From Lysinibacter cavernae (GTDB taxonomy: Bacteria > Actinomycetota > Actinomycetes > Actinomycetales > Microbacteriaceae): DNA of 64,000 nt. The stretch is taken from assembly GCF_011758565.1 (NCBI RefSeq), contig NZ_JAAMOX010000002.1:434001-498000 (forward strand). The letters run 5' to 3'. The notes below the pieces were generated by a model that saw only the letters and a program-made list of their open reading frames with translations, was not told the origin of the DNA and made no database searches. Shown here piece by piece: positions 1-9,640 of the stretch (the stretch's first letter is position 1; every line of letters starts with the position of its first letter). Both the position numbers and the translations under genes were made by a program.

Positions 1-122
1 TCTCGCTTTGCTTGGTGTTCAATCAACCCACGTTGCGCAAACCTGAGACAGTCTGTCCAGACCGTTGCGGGCTCCATGAGCGGTGCTTAGGCTGTCTATT
101 ATCAACTGACCTCGGAGGCGAC

Positions 123-701
123 ATGGCCGCTCGATTTGTATACTGGATGAATGTCTCGCTCGATCTCAAGATCGAGTACACGGCGCAGGAGAACGGCGGC
201 GGCGATTGGATGCGCATCAACGAAACACTCCACCGTGAGTTCAACCGTCGCGCCAAGGCTTTTTCGGCGAGTGTCGAGGGTAGTAAAGTGTACGAGATCA
301 TGGAGTCGTACTGGCCTAATGTACGCAGCGACGAGTCAGAGCCTGACGTCATGCGTGAGTACGGTGAAATCTGGACCTCCTCGCCCAAGTATCTTGTCTC
401 GCGCACCCGCACGAGCGCCGACTACAACACGCAGATCATCGGCGAAAACGCAATCGAACGGCTGGCCGAGATTCGCCGCGACGGAAGCGGCGATATTGGC
501 GTTGGTGGCGCGACGATCGCCACCCAACTGTTGCAGGCAAACCTGCTTGACGAGTTGCTGCTGTTCACACATCCGGCTGTGCTTGGGCAGGGCCGTCCGC
601 TCTTTGACGAGCAGGCGGCCCCTGTCCAGCTCGACCTTCTGGAGCAGGCATCCTTCTCTGAGGGCGTCACGATGCACCGCTACTCGATACGCCACTCGTA
701 A
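123..701 (+). CDS. RibD C-terminal / dihydrofolate-reductase-fold family protein
   Basis: About 192 residues with the fold features of the RibD_C reductase family: an N-terminal strand that begins RFVYWMNVSLDLKIEY, and a C-terminal half with GDIGVGGATIATQLL and LLDELLLFTHPAVLGQGRPLF, the typical nucleotide-binding and closing segments. The family comprises NAD(P)H-dependent reductases related to DHFR and to the riboflavin enzyme RibD. The substrate of this stand-alone member cannot be read from sequence. The ATG at 123 is chosen because GGAGG lies at 114-118 and the similarity begins there; the open frame continues upstream without family similarity. It is a single gene, convergent with the GH13 gene at 832. 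Family assignment is firm, function is not. Confidence 0.85.
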   Translation: MAARFVYWMNVSLDLKIEYTAQENGGGDWMRINETLHREFNRRAKAFSASVEGSKVYEIMESYWPNVRSDESEPDVMREYGEIWTSSPKYLVSRTRTSADYNTQIIGENAIERLAEIRRDGSGDIGVGGATIATQLLQANLLDELLLFTHPAVLGQGRPLFDEQAAPVQLDLLEQASFSEGVTMHRYSIRHS

Positions 702-730
702 TCACGACCTCCACCCGGCCACAGCCTTAT

Positions 731-786
731 CGAGTGCCCTCAAATCGACCCTAAATTGCGAGTTTGGCTCGATTTGAGGGCACTCG
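731..786. repeat. Perfect inverted repeat between convergent genes
   Basis: Two perfect 18-nt arms (731-748 and 769-786) surround a 20-nt loop. The hairpin lies between the stop of the reductase gene and the stop of the convergent amylase gene. There is no run of T after either arm, so it is not a classical intrinsic terminator, although a hairpin of this strength may still separate transcripts or protect 3' ends. Confidence 0.7.
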
Positions 787-831
787 AGGATGCAGCTGGT
801 CCGGATGAGGTCAAAAGTTAGACTGACCGCC

Positions 832-2766
832 TCAACCGGCTACCCCTGGAAACCTCCACGCGGCGAACGTCGGCCCCTGCGTCACTACCGCAACGCTGCC
901 GGCCTCGCCGCCCGTCAGCACCTCGGCATCGCCAAATAGGGCCAGCGGATGCCCGTCGCCAACGTCCAGCGCGCCAACCGTCAGCGAGACAACGGTTGCG
1001 GCCCTGCTTGCCAACACAACCACGGATTCTTCAGCACCTTCACGAACAAACACGAGGGCGTCGTCGGTGACGCTGAGCCAGCGCATCCCTCCCCCGCTCA
1101 GCACGGGATGTTCTCGACGCAAAGCAATGAGAGAGGTATAGAGTTCGAGGCGTTCGCGCGCAGCAATGGCCGCTGAAGATTCGGCACCACCAACGCCACC
1201 AACGCTGCCATCCTCACTATCCCTATCAGCCCCATCGCCGGAACTCTCAAGCAGTTCCCACGGCATCGGCCGGCGCGCGTCTTCGCCGTTCACTCCCCCG
1301 AGCCCAAGTTCAGCTCCTGCCCACACAACGGGGATGCCGGGGAGCGTCAGCGAAAGCCCAAGCGCCACAGGAACCATGACGGCATCGGCTACCGAGCTGA
1401 ACCGCGGGGTGTCGTGCGTATCCAGCGCGTTCATGTTGCCGAGGCGAACTCTCCACGGAAATCCGGCGGCGAATTGCCGGTGCGCCCGGTACAGCTGGTC
1501 TCCGGTATAGCCGGTCGTGCGGTTGTCTGCCATGCACAGCCCGCCGCCAGCGGCGCTCCCTGGGCGGCCCAGCCATTCCCACACTGGCCTGGTGAAGTTG
1601 GCGTAGGTCATCGCGCCGTGCCAGGCGTCGCCCTGAAAATCGGAGGCGGCATCGTTGGTGGATTCGCCAAGCAGAATCGTGTCGGGGTTGACCTCGGTCA
1701 TGGTGCGGCGGATGATCTGTCGCACTTCGGCGTTGAGGTCCTGGTCGAGGTGTCGACCGGTCATGTTGGCGACGTCGATGCGCCAGCCGTCGAGGTTGAA
1801 CGGTGCTTTCAGCCAGCGGGCGACGACAGAATCCGGGCCTTCGATGAAGCGTCGGCGCAGCTCGGCCGAGGCCCAGTTGAATTTGGGCAGGCTTTTGTGC
1901 CCAAGCCAGCCAACGTAGTCGTTGTTCTCGTCGTCGAGCCACAGGTAGAAGTCGCTTTCCGGGGCCGACGGGTTGTGGTGCGCGGCGAGGAACCACTCGT
2001 GGGTGTCGCCAGAGTGATTACTCGTGAGATCGCCAACAACGCGAAGCCCGTTTTCATGGGCAGCTTCGACCAGTCGAATGAGCGCTTCGTCGCCGCCGAG
2101 CAGCGGGTCAACTTCGTCAAAACTTGAGGCGTCGTAGCGGTGATTCGAACCGGCGGGGAAGAACGGCGTTAAATATAAGGTAGTGACGCCGAGCGACACC
2201 AAGTGATCGAGATGCTCACGAATGCCGTCGAGGTCGCCGCCGTAGAACTGCGTACTCACGCCATCGCCGCTGCCGATCACGGGCTCGTTCCAGGATGCCG
2301 GGCGCGCCCAGGCTGGGGCGTCTCGAGCATCCGCACCTGCCGAGCGCGCGAAGCGGTCAGGGAAGGCCTGGTAGAGCACGGTCTGCCGAACCCAGTCGGG
2401 AGCGGGCGCGTGGGTCACGAGCCGAAAATCGTTTGCGTCTGGCGTCTCGATGTCGAAGACTCCCTCGGCGTTGACCCACCACACGCGACCGTCGGCGGTG
2501 CGCAGCGCGAACCGGTAGCCGTGCACCGGGTTCGCAACAACCACATCCGCCTGCCACCAGGTGACGTGTTCGGTGGCATCGATAATGGATGCCTCGCTCC
2601 ACAACGGCTCGCGGTCAGGATTTGACCGCACGCGCACCCACTCGACCGCGCCAAACCTTGCCGGTACTCGCAGTCGAACCCTGACGGTCTCGCCGAGCGC
2701 CGGCGTCTCGGTTGAAACATAGAGCGCTGAGCCGTCGTGATGCGGCAGGTGCGTGAGTTCCGTCAT
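832..2766 (-). CDS. GH13 alpha-amylase-family hydrolase (maltodextrin/neopullulanase type)
   Basis: 644 residues. An N-terminal beta-sandwich region (about 1-125) precedes a GH13 barrel with all four signature regions: DLTSNHSGD (I), GWRIDVANM with the nucleophile Asp (II), ILGES with the acid/base Glu (III) and NALDTHDTPRF (IV). The family cleaves alpha-glucosidic bonds with retention. There is no signal peptide, so it should act in the cytoplasm on imported maltodextrins. It is the last gene of the malE-malF-malG group, 15 nt after malG. The ATG at 2766 follows AAGGA at the usual distance. Exact specificity (amylase, neopullulanase or cyclomaltodextrinase) cannot be separated from sequence alone. 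Confidence 0.9.
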   Translation of the reverse strand: MTELTHLPHHDGSALYVSTETPALGETVRVRLRVPARFGAVEWVRVRSNPDREPLWSEASIIDATEHVTWWQADVVVANPVHGYRFALRTADGRVWWVNAEGVFDIETPDANDFRLVTHAPAPDWVRQTVLYQAFPDRFARSAGADARDAPAWARPASWNEPVIGSGDGVSTQFYGGDLDGIREHLDHLVSLGVTTLYLTPFFPAGSNHRYDASSFDEVDPLLGGDEALIRLVEAAHENGLRVVGDLTSNHSGDTHEWFLAAHHNPSAPESDFYLWLDDENNDYVGWLGHKSLPKFNWASAELRRRFIEGPDSVVARWLKAPFNLDGWRIDVANMTGRHLDQDLNAEVRQIIRRTMTEVNPDTILLGESTNDAASDFQGDAWHGAMTYANFTRPVWEWLGRPGSAAGGGLCMADNRTTGYTGDQLYRAHRQFAAGFPWRVRLGNMNALDTHDTPRFSSVADAVMVPVALGLSLTLPGIPVVWAGAELGLGGVNGEDARRPMPWELLESSGDGADRDSEDGSVGGVGGAESSAAIAARERLELYTSLIALRREHPVLSGGGMRWLSVTDDALVFVREGAEESVVVLASRAATVVSLTVGALDVGDGHPLALFGDAEVLTGGEAGSVAVVTQGPTFAAWRFPGVAG

Positions 2767-2781
2767 GGTGTAATCCTTACA

Positions 2782-3690
2782 CTATTTAACCGCTCCGGCG
2801 GTGAGTCCGCTGATGATGTATTTCTGCAGCGCCATGAACAGGATGAGCACGGGAAGCGCGGCCATGACGGCCCCGGCAGAGAACGCACCCCAGTCGGCTG
2901 CACGGTCGTTCGCGATGATCTCGTAAAGACCAACCGCGAGCGTCTTTGTGTCTGGCTCTGAGAGCACCACGCTGGCAACAACAAAGTCACCGGTGACCGC
3001 GATAAACGACAGGATGCCAACCACGATAAGGATGGGGAACACCAGACGGACGATGATCGTAAAGAAAATGCGGGCGTGTCCGGCGCCGTCGATGCGAGCG
3101 GCCTCGTCGATGGAGGTTGGCACGGTGTTAAAGAACCCGTACATGAGATAGGTGTTCACGCCAAGCGCGCCACCGAGGTACACCATAATAAGGCCGGTGC
3201 GGGTGTTGAGCCCAAGCACGGGGAACACATCGCCGATCGCGCCGAGCAGCAGGAAGATCGCGATCACGGCGAGCACCTGCGGGAACATCTGAATGAGCAG
3301 CAACGACAGCAGCCCAACCCGTCGCCCGCTGAAGCGCATCCGCGAGAAGGCGTAGGCCGCGAGGCCACCCATGAGGATGGTGCCAAACGCGACAACGCCC
3401 CCGATGATCATGGTGTTCATGAACCACGCGCCGAACGGCTTGTCTGGGTTCGACAGCACACGCTCAAATCCGGCGAGGCTGAAGGCCTGGAAGAGCTTAT
3501 TCGAGCCGGTCAGCGTTCCCGTTGGGCTCAGCGCGTTCGACAGCACGTAGAGAATAGGGAAGACCGCGTAGATTCCAACCGCGATGCCAACCAGGTGGCG
3601 CCATCCGGTGTCGTTGAAGAACTTCTTGAACGTGCGCTTCTTTGGGGTGAGGACAACCCCTGAGCTCGTTGGTGTCGTTGTAACAGTCAT
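2782..3690 (-). CDS. malG: Maltose/maltodextrin ABC transporter permease MalG
   Basis: 302 residues with six predicted membrane segments. The cytoplasmic EAA loop is EAARIDGAGHARIFFTIIV, the contact with the ATPase in binding-protein-dependent sugar importers. The C-terminus ends ISGLTAGAVK, the usual MalG-type ending. Its start overlaps the malF stop (TAATG), which implies translational coupling. It pairs with MalF to form the membrane channel. No ATPase gene is present in this locus, so a shared MsiK-type ATPase encoded elsewhere is likely, as is usual in actinobacteria (inference). Confidence 0.92.
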   Translation of the reverse strand: MTVTTTPTSSGVVLTPKKRTFKKFFNDTGWRHLVGIAVGIYAVFPILYVLSNALSPTGTLTGSNKLFQAFSLAGFERVLSNPDKPFGAWFMNTMIIGGVVAFGTILMGGLAAYAFSRMRFSGRRVGLLSLLLIQMFPQVLAVIAIFLLLGAIGDVFPVLGLNTRTGLIMVYLGGALGVNTYLMYGFFNTVPTSIDEAARIDGAGHARIFFTIIVRLVFPILIVVGILSFIAVTGDFVVASVVLSEPDTKTLAVGLYEIIANDRAADWGAFSAGAVMAALPVLILFMALQKYIISGLTAGAVK

Positions 3691-5315
3691 TAGTTGATCT
3701 CCTCCAACGCCTTGGTCTGACGGAAGCTAATAATCGTGATGATCGTGACGATGATGAAGATCAGGATGGCGAGCACACTCGCGAGGCCATAATCGCGCGT
3801 TTGTCCGTCGAAGGCAATCTTGTAGACCATCGAGATGAGGATGTCAGTGTGACCGATGTTGCTGCCGGCACCTTCGATCTTTGGTCCACCGCCAGTGGTC
3901 ATATAGATCACGTTGAAGTTGTTGAAGTTGAACGCAAACGAGGCGATAAGCAGCGGGGCTACAGACACAAGCAGGAGGGGCAGCTTAATGAGTCTGAAGA
4001 TCTGCCACGGGCTCGCTCCGTCAACCGTCGCGGCCTCCTCTACCTCGGCGGGAATGGACTGCAGCGCACCCATCGTAACGAGGAACATGTAGGGGAATCC
4101 GAGCCACAGGTTGATGAAGATCACCACAAATTTGGCCAGTATTGGGTCGGTCAGCCACGGGATGTCCGCCCCGAAGAAGAGGACCTCGTTCACGAAACCG
4201 TATGACCGGTTGAACATACCGCTCCAGACGAGCGCCCCGAGGAAGGCAGGGAATGCGTAGGGGACGATGAGCAGCGTTCGATAGATCTTGCGTCCCCGCA
4301 TGTGCGGCTTATTGAAGACAATCGCGAGGAAGAGCCCCATGAAGAAGGTTGCAAACACGGTGACAAACGCGAGCACAAACGTCCAGATCGTGACCTGCAC
4401 GAGCGGGCCGCGGATGGTCGGGTCGGTGAGCGCCTTTGTGAAGTTCTCAAACCCAACCGTCACGGTCCAGCCAGGCTTGAGGTTATCGCCACTTTCGGAG
4501 ACAAAGGAACCCTTGCCTCCGTCGTGATAGACGGTGCCCGTTCGTCCGTCGGTAATCGTGTCGGCGTCAGCATCGTATGACAGGTGCGAAAGATAGAGGT
4601 AGCCGGTTCGGCCGTCTTGGGTGCGTAGGGTTCCGTCGTTGATGTCGTCAGAGAACGGAACGGCCAGGTCGCTGATGGCTTTCTGGTTGTTCAGGATGTC
4701 TTGGAAATTCAGCGACTCGTAGCCGGGAAGCGATACGGCAACGCCGCCTTCCATGACGGCTTTTGGCGCTTCGTGCAGCGGGTCGGTTGCCGTGCCAAAG
4801 AGCGCTTCGCCGTCGTCGGTCACGAGGAACCCAAAGGTGCCACCGGCCTTCACAACGGTGATGGGGTAGCTCGGAGAATCTTCGACTCGCTCTTGCCCAC
4901 CGGCGATGAGGCTTGCGATGGCCTGATCTTTGTCGCCGGTGTGGCCGCCACCGAAGTTGGTGAAGCTGATGTAGCCCGTGTACCCAATCACAAAGACCTG
5001 GAAGATAAGCAGGAACACAAAGCCTGGCGCAAGGTACTTCGACGGGTTGGCACCGGGTCGGAGGTAGATCCAGTTGAAGGCAACTGCAATGACCGCGATG
5101 ACGGTCACAAAGATCCAGTTGGATGCCTGGATGCTCAGGAAGATCGCGTACACGGCGAGTGCATCAAACATGCCAAGCAGGATGAGCTTGGTAATGAACG
5201 GCCCAATGCGCACGTTCACCCGCCCTGACATCTTGCGTAGCTGGGCAGACTTCTTTGTCTCGCGTTGTCCGCCGTTTGTTTCGGCGGCGTCAGGCTCTTC
5301 CAGAGTTACATTCAC
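3690..5315 (-). CDS. malF: Maltose/maltodextrin ABC transporter permease MalF
   Basis: 541 residues, long for a sugar permease. A positively charged N-terminal tail is followed by three membrane segments, then a large extracytoplasmic domain (about residues 125-280), then the permease core with the EAA loop EEAATVDGASPWQIFRLIKL. The large P2-type domain between early membrane helices is the hallmark of true MalF proteins and contacts the binding protein. It lies downstream of malE and a hairpin, and it overlaps malG by one base. Confidence 0.92.
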   Translation of the reverse strand: MNVTLEEPDAAETNGGQRETKKSAQLRKMSGRVNVRIGPFITKLILLGMFDALAVYAIFLSIQASNWIFVTVIAVIAVAFNWIYLRPGANPSKYLAPGFVFLLIFQVFVIGYTGYISFTNFGGGHTGDKDQAIASLIAGGQERVEDSPSYPITVVKAGGTFGFLVTDDGEALFGTATDPLHEAPKAVMEGGVAVSLPGYESLNFQDILNNQKAISDLAVPFSDDINDGTLRTQDGRTGYLYLSHLSYDADADTITDGRTGTVYHDGGKGSFVSESGDNLKPGWTVTVGFENFTKALTDPTIRGPLVQVTIWTFVLAFVTVFATFFMGLFLAIVFNKPHMRGRKIYRTLLIVPYAFPAFLGALVWSGMFNRSYGFVNEVLFFGADIPWLTDPILAKFVVIFINLWLGFPYMFLVTMGALQSIPAEVEEAATVDGASPWQIFRLIKLPLLLVSVAPLLIASFAFNFNNFNVIYMTTGGGPKIEGAGSNIGHTDILISMVYKIAFDGQTRDYGLASVLAILIFIIVTIITIISFRQTKALEEIN

Positions 5316-5390
5316 AACATTCTTCTTCGACTCATCATTAGGACTTTACGACCTGGCTCAGGCGGGTAGCGGAACTATCTCAACCACGGT

Positions 5391-5423
5391 GCTGCGGGCG
5401 ATGGAGACTCCATCGCCCGCAGC
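5391..5423 (-). terminator. Intercistronic hairpin between malE and malF
   Basis: Perfect 15-nt arms (5391-5405 and 5409-5423) with a 3-nt loop lie directly after the malE stop. No T-rich tract follows in the direction of transcription. Such a hairpin after the binding-protein gene commonly stabilises the upstream message and lowers expression of the permeases; that role is inferred here. Confidence 0.7.
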
Positions 5424-5430
5424 GTGTGTG

Positions 5431-6666
5431 TTATTTGCTCTCGTCGATGGCGGCTTGGATGTCCGTTGCCAGCTTCGACCAGGTCGCGGTTGGGTCTGCC
5501 CCGGTCAGGATGTCGCCCTCTGCGATGCCCCATGGGGTCCAGACGTCAGCCATTGCTGGGATTGACGGCATTGGGATAGCGTTCTTGCCGGCGTTCTTGA
5601 AGCCCTCAACCGTTGGGTCACTTGCCGCTTTGTCGGCCGCGCTTGTCATTGCGGGGAGCACTCCACCCTGCTCAAAGAGGGCAGTCTGGATCTTGTCGGT
5701 TGCGATGAAGTTCACGAGGAAGTCGTTCGCTGCAACTGCATTCTTGCTCTTGGAGTTGATGTAGAAGCCCTTAACTCCGGCGAAGGGGTTTGCTTCCTGC
5801 CCGCCCGCGGAGGGGATAGGGTCAACGGCCAGCTTGATGCCGGCATCCTGAGCTTCTTTCACGCTCCACGGTCCGGTGAGCCAGAACGGTGCCTCGCCAT
5901 CGAGGAAGGCCTGCTTTGCAACGTCACCAGAGATGTCACCCTGGATGACGTCGCCAACGGTTCCGAGCCAGTTGGCAAATGCGACGCCCTCTGCGTTTCC
6001 GATGGTGAGGTCGTCTGGGTTGTATTCGCCCTTGTCATCGAGGCCGAAGATGGAGCTTCCGAAGCTCGACTGCAGTGGGTACACGTGGTACGGGTCACCC
6101 TCTGGGCCGTTCTGGGTAACAACAAACGGGTACTTCTTGCCCGTTGCACGGCCCGCGGCGATCATTTCGTCCCAGGTTGCGGGAGTAGCATCCGGCACCA
6201 GCTCGGTGTTGCGGAGAATGCCAATATTCTCAACCGCGTAGGGAACCTGGTAAATCTTGCTGTCGTAGGTCACTGCGTTGATCGCTACGTCGGAGAATTC
6301 GCTTGCTTTGTCGCCGAGTTCGATGGGCGAGATGATGCCGTCGGCAACGTAGCCGCCGATCCAGTCGTGGGCGCCCATGATGATGTCTGGGCCCTTACCC
6401 GTTGGCGCTTCGCGAGCGAAGTCGGCCTTCATGGTCTCGATGCTCTTGTCAACGAGCTTGATGGTAACGCCCTGCTCTTTGCTGTACTCCTCGGCCGCGG
6501 TCTTGAGGACGGCGAGTCGGTCTGAGTCAACCCAGACGGTGAGCGTCGTGCCGTTTCCGCTGTCAGCAGACTTGTCATCTGAGCTGCCTGAGCAGCCGGA
6601 CAGCAGCAATGCGGCGCTCGTTACAAGAGCTCCAATTGCAAGGATTCGTTTTGGTTTCACCAACAT
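5431..6666 (-). CDS. malE: Maltose/maltodextrin-binding lipoprotein MalE
   Basis: 411 residues. The N-terminus has a basic start, a hydrophobic stretch and the lipobox LLLSGCSG, so the protein should be lipidated and held on the outer face of the membrane. The rest is a family 1 solute-binding protein with motifs such as GKGPDIIMGAHDWIGGYVADG and a C-terminal WSKLATDIQAAIDESK. It is the first gene of the minus-strand mal operon, directly behind two LacI-type operators. MalE delivers maltose or maltodextrin to MalF/MalG. Confidence 0.92.
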   Translation of the reverse strand: MLVKPKRILAIGALVTSAALLLSGCSGSSDDKSADSGNGTTLTVWVDSDRLAVLKTAAEEYSKEQGVTIKLVDKSIETMKADFAREAPTGKGPDIIMGAHDWIGGYVADGIISPIELGDKASEFSDVAINAVTYDSKIYQVPYAVENIGILRNTELVPDATPATWDEMIAAGRATGKKYPFVVTQNGPEGDPYHVYPLQSSFGSSIFGLDDKGEYNPDDLTIGNAEGVAFANWLGTVGDVIQGDISGDVAKQAFLDGEAPFWLTGPWSVKEAQDAGIKLAVDPIPSAGGQEANPFAGVKGFYINSKSKNAVAANDFLVNFIATDKIQTALFEQGGVLPAMTSAADKAASDPTVEGFKNAGKNAIPMPSIPAMADVWTPWGIAEGDILTGADPTATWSKLATDIQAAIDESK

Positions 6667-6788
6667 CGGTGCACCTTTCTACATCACTGGACCGGCCCCT
6701 TCGCCGCTGGAGGTTCGCGTGAGCCGTGACACCGTTGCGAGCATCCGGTCTTCGAAAGTCCGTCCTCTCGGGACTTGCAATTGAGTTA

Positions 6789-6839
6789 TGCAAGCGGTTA
6801 CATGGTGACATACGGTTTCGGTCAATGCAACCGCTTACA
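6789..6839. promoter_or_regulatory. Two LacI-type operators and malE promoter
   Basis: Two near-palindromic sites, TGCAAGCGGTTACA (6789-6802) and TGCAACCGCTTACA (6826-6839), have the central CG typical of LacI-family operators. A minus-strand promoter fits between them: -35 TTGACC (complement of 6820-6825), 17-bp spacer, -10 TGTAAC (complement of 6797-6802), so the first operator covers the -10. The adjacent LacI gene at 6907 is the obvious regulator. The centres are 37 bp apart. Confidence 0.75.
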
Positions 6840-6906
6840 CGATTTATACATATCGTTTGCGTGCAGGCCGGGTTAATATAAACACTTCGGACACAGAGAG
6901 GCTTCG

Positions 6907-7944
6907 ATGGCAAGCATTGACGATGTTGCGCGCCATGCCGGCGTCTCTACCGCAACGGTTTCACGCGTCCTCAACGGCAAGAACACGGTGTCAACAACAA
7001 CCGCCGAAAAGGTGCTCGCCGCCGTTAACGCCCTCGACTACGTCATGTCATCGAGCGCCTCTGGCCTCGCATCCGGGCGCACCAAAAACATCGGCGTTGT
7101 TGTCCCAGAGCTCACGCGCTGGTACTTTACGAACGTTGTTGAAGGCATCGCATCCGGCCTGCTCCACCACGGCTACGACCTCACGGTGTACAGCCTGCGC
7201 GACGGCGGTTCAGCCAGGCGCAGTGTGTTTGAACAGTCCCTCCTCCGCCAGCGGGTGGATGCCTTCATCGCGATCTCACAAGAGCTCACCAATGACGAAC
7301 TCGCAAAGCTGCGCGCCCTCAATAAACCCCTCGTTGGTGTTGGCGGACCGCTCCCCGGAGTGCACACCCTCAGCATCGACGACGTTGCCGTTTCGACGGA
7401 AGCGACACAGCACCTCATCAACCTCGGACACACTCGCATCGCGCATATCAGCGGAACCGTCGAGTTTGAGGCAGACTTTCACCTCCCAACCAACCGCCGG
7501 TCTGGCTACGAGGCGGCCCTCACCGCCGCTGGCATCCCGATTCCGCACGACCTCCAGGCTGCCGCCGACTTTACAATTCCCGGCGGATACGGGGCAACCC
7601 AACAGCTCCTCACCCTCGGAGACCGCCGCCCAACGGCCATCTTTGTCAGCTCCGACGAGATGGCGATCGGCAGCATCCTCGCCATTCGCGAGGCCGGTCT
7701 CACGGTTGGCCGTGACGTTTCCGTTGTTGGGATCGACAACTACGAGCTCTCGGACTACTTCGGCCTCACCACCGTTGCCCAATACCCGCAGGATCAGGGG
7801 CGCCAAGCCGTTGAGCTGCTCATGAACGTACTTCAACCGGGCCGACCAGTCTCGACCAACCTCATCACACCACTCACAACCGAGCTTCTTGTGCGATCAA
7901 GCACCGGCCCGGCCCCATCAACAGATCGGAAGACCAGAACATGA
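6907..7944 (+). CDS. LacI-family regulator of the maltose locus
   Basis: 345 residues. An N-terminal helix-turn-helix and hinge (ASIDDVARHAGVSTATVSRV, then LNG) is followed by a periplasmic-binding-protein-like effector domain that ends in TELLVRSS. Family members repress sugar genes and release DNA when the sugar binds. It is divergent from malE, with paired operators in between, and overlaps the downstream alpha-glucosidase gene by 4 bp (ATGA). Its role as the maltose/maltodextrin repressor is inferred from position. Confidence 0.9.
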   Translation: MASIDDVARHAGVSTATVSRVLNGKNTVSTTTAEKVLAAVNALDYVMSSSASGLASGRTKNIGVVVPELTRWYFTNVVEGIASGLLHHGYDLTVYSLRDGGSARRSVFEQSLLRQRVDAFIAISQELTNDELAKLRALNKPLVGVGGPLPGVHTLSIDDVAVSTEATQHLINLGHTRIAHISGTVEFEADFHLPTNRRSGYEAALTAAGIPIPHDLQAAADFTIPGGYGATQQLLTLGDRRPTAIFVSSDEMAIGSILAIREAGLTVGRDVSVVGIDNYELSDYFGLTTVAQYPQDQGRQAVELLMNVLQPGRPVSTNLITPLTTELLVRSSTGPAPSTDRKTRT

Positions 7945-9605
7945 CTGCAGGATCAGAATGGTGGCGCAGCGCCGTCATCTACCAGGTCTACCCCCGCTCC
8001 TTCGCCGACTCAAACGGTGACGGCATCGGCGACATGGACGGCATCCGCGAGCGCCTTCCCGCGCTCAAGAGCCTCGGCATTGATGCGGTCTGGCTTTCGC
8101 CGTTCTACACGTCGCCACAGAACGATGCCGGCTACGACGTTGCCAACTACATCGATGTTGATCCCCTGTTTGGTACGCTCGCAGACTTCGACCGGATGCT
8201 TGAACAGGCCCACGAGCTTGGCCTCCGCGTCATCGTTGACCTCGTGCCAAACCACTCATCAAGCGAGCACGCCTGGTTCAAAGAGGCACTCGCCTCCCCC
8301 GAGGGCAGCCCAGAACGCGCACGCTACCTCTTCCGCGACGGCAAGGGCGAAAACGGCGAACTCCCGCCAAACAACTGGCAGAGCGTATTTGGCGGACCGG
8401 CCTGGAGCCGCATCACCAACCCAGACGGCACCCCTGGCCAGTGGTACCTGCACCTGTTTGACTCGACCCAGCCAGACTTCGACTGGACCAACCCGTGGGT
8501 ACGCGAGCAGTTCCGCGACATTCTGCGCTTCTGGCTTGACCGTGGCGTTGATGGCTTCCGGGTCGATGTTGCGCACGGCCTCGCCAAGGTTGATGGCCTC
8601 CCCGACTGGACCCCACCCGTTGGTGTTGGTTCCATGGGCGGCGACGTGCCAGAAGACCAGGTCTCGCCCTTCTTCGGCCAGCCGGGCGTGCACGAAATCT
8701 ACCGCGACTGGCACGAAATCTTTGCCAAGTACGATGGCGACCGCGTGCTCTGCGCCGAGGCCTGGGTTGAGCCGCTGTCCAAGCTGGCCGAGTGGGTCCG
8801 TCCTGACGAAATGCACCAGGCGTTCAACTTCACGTACCTCACGACCGGCTGGTCGGCTGCCGACGTTCGCCATGTGATCGACGACTCCATCGCGTCCTTC
8901 GCCGCCGTTGGCGCGCCAAGCACCTGGGTGCTGTCAAACCACGACGTCGTTCGCCACGCGAGTCGACTCGCGCTCACCGCTGAGAACCCACAGGGAGAGG
9001 GCATTGGCCCCAAGTCAAAGGGGCTGCCGGACCCTGTGGTTGGCCTCCGCCGCGCACGTGCGGCATCCACCCTCATGCTCGCTCTTCCCGGCTCTGCCTA
9101 TGTTTACCAGGGCGAAGAACTCGGCCTGCCGGAGGTCATCGACCTCCCAGATTCGGCACGCCAAGACCCAACCTGGTTCCGCACCAACCACGAGCGCTAC
9201 GGCCGCGATGGATGCCGCGTGCCCATCCCGTGGGAGGCTGGCAAGCCAGCATACGGGTTCAACGAGACCGGCGAGAGCTGGCTTCCACAGCCAAGCGATT
9301 GGGATCAGTTCGCCCGGGATACCCAGGCCGGCGACCCGGACTCCACGCTTGAGCTCTACCGAACGGCACTTCGCCTCCGCCGCGAGCACAACCTCGGCAC
9401 CGGCACACTCGAGTGGGCCGCAGGCAACGAGGGCAATGTTGTGTCGTTCCGCGTGAACGATGTCACGGTTGTGACCAACTTCGGCACCGAGCCCGCCGCG
9501 CTTCCAGCCGGCGAGCTGTTGCTCTCATCCGCTCCGCTTACCGAGACCGCGGCAGGCGAGGCCGCACTGGCCCCAGAGGCCACCGTGTGGGCTCGCACGG
9601 CATAG
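7941..9605 (+). CDS. GH13 alpha-glucosidase / oligo-1,6-glucosidase-type enzyme
   Basis: 554 residues. It starts SEWWRSAVIYQVYPRSFADS, the classic start of the alpha-glucosidase subfamily. Catalytic regions are visible: DLVPNHSS (I), GFRVDVAHG with the nucleophile (II), LCAEAW with the acid/base Glu (III) and WVLSNHDVVRH (IV). There is no signal peptide, so it hydrolyses imported maltose or short maltodextrins to glucose in the cytoplasm. It is coupled to the LacI gene by a 4-bp overlap and followed by an intrinsic terminator. Confidence 0.92.
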   Translation: MTAGSEWWRSAVIYQVYPRSFADSNGDGIGDMDGIRERLPALKSLGIDAVWLSPFYTSPQNDAGYDVANYIDVDPLFGTLADFDRMLEQAHELGLRVIVDLVPNHSSSEHAWFKEALASPEGSPERARYLFRDGKGENGELPPNNWQSVFGGPAWSRITNPDGTPGQWYLHLFDSTQPDFDWTNPWVREQFRDILRFWLDRGVDGFRVDVAHGLAKVDGLPDWTPPVGVGSMGGDVPEDQVSPFFGQPGVHEIYRDWHEIFAKYDGDRVLCAEAWVEPLSKLAEWVRPDEMHQAFNFTYLTTGWSAADVRHVIDDSIASFAAVGAPSTWVLSNHDVVRHASRLALTAENPQGEGIGPKSKGLPDPVVGLRRARAASTLMLALPGSAYVYQGEELGLPEVIDLPDSARQDPTWFRTNHERYGRDGCRVPIPWEAGKPAYGFNETGESWLPQPSDWDQFARDTQAGDPDSTLELYRTALRLRREHNLGTGTLEWAAGNEGNVVSFRVNDVTVVTNFGTEPAALPAGELLLSSAPLTETAAGEAALAPEATVWARTA

Positions 9606-9640
9606 CTCAGGGGCGACTCGAGCCAAGGTAGCCGAAACAA

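Noticed and set aside
1414-2127. Open frame of 237 codons antisense to the GH13 gene
   Set aside because: The minus-strand frame has all GH13 motifs; the plus-strand frame is its shadow.
2141-2165. GATTCGAACC string resembling a tRNA T-loop
   Set aside because: It lies inside the GH13 coding sequence and no acceptor or anticodon stem can be formed around it.
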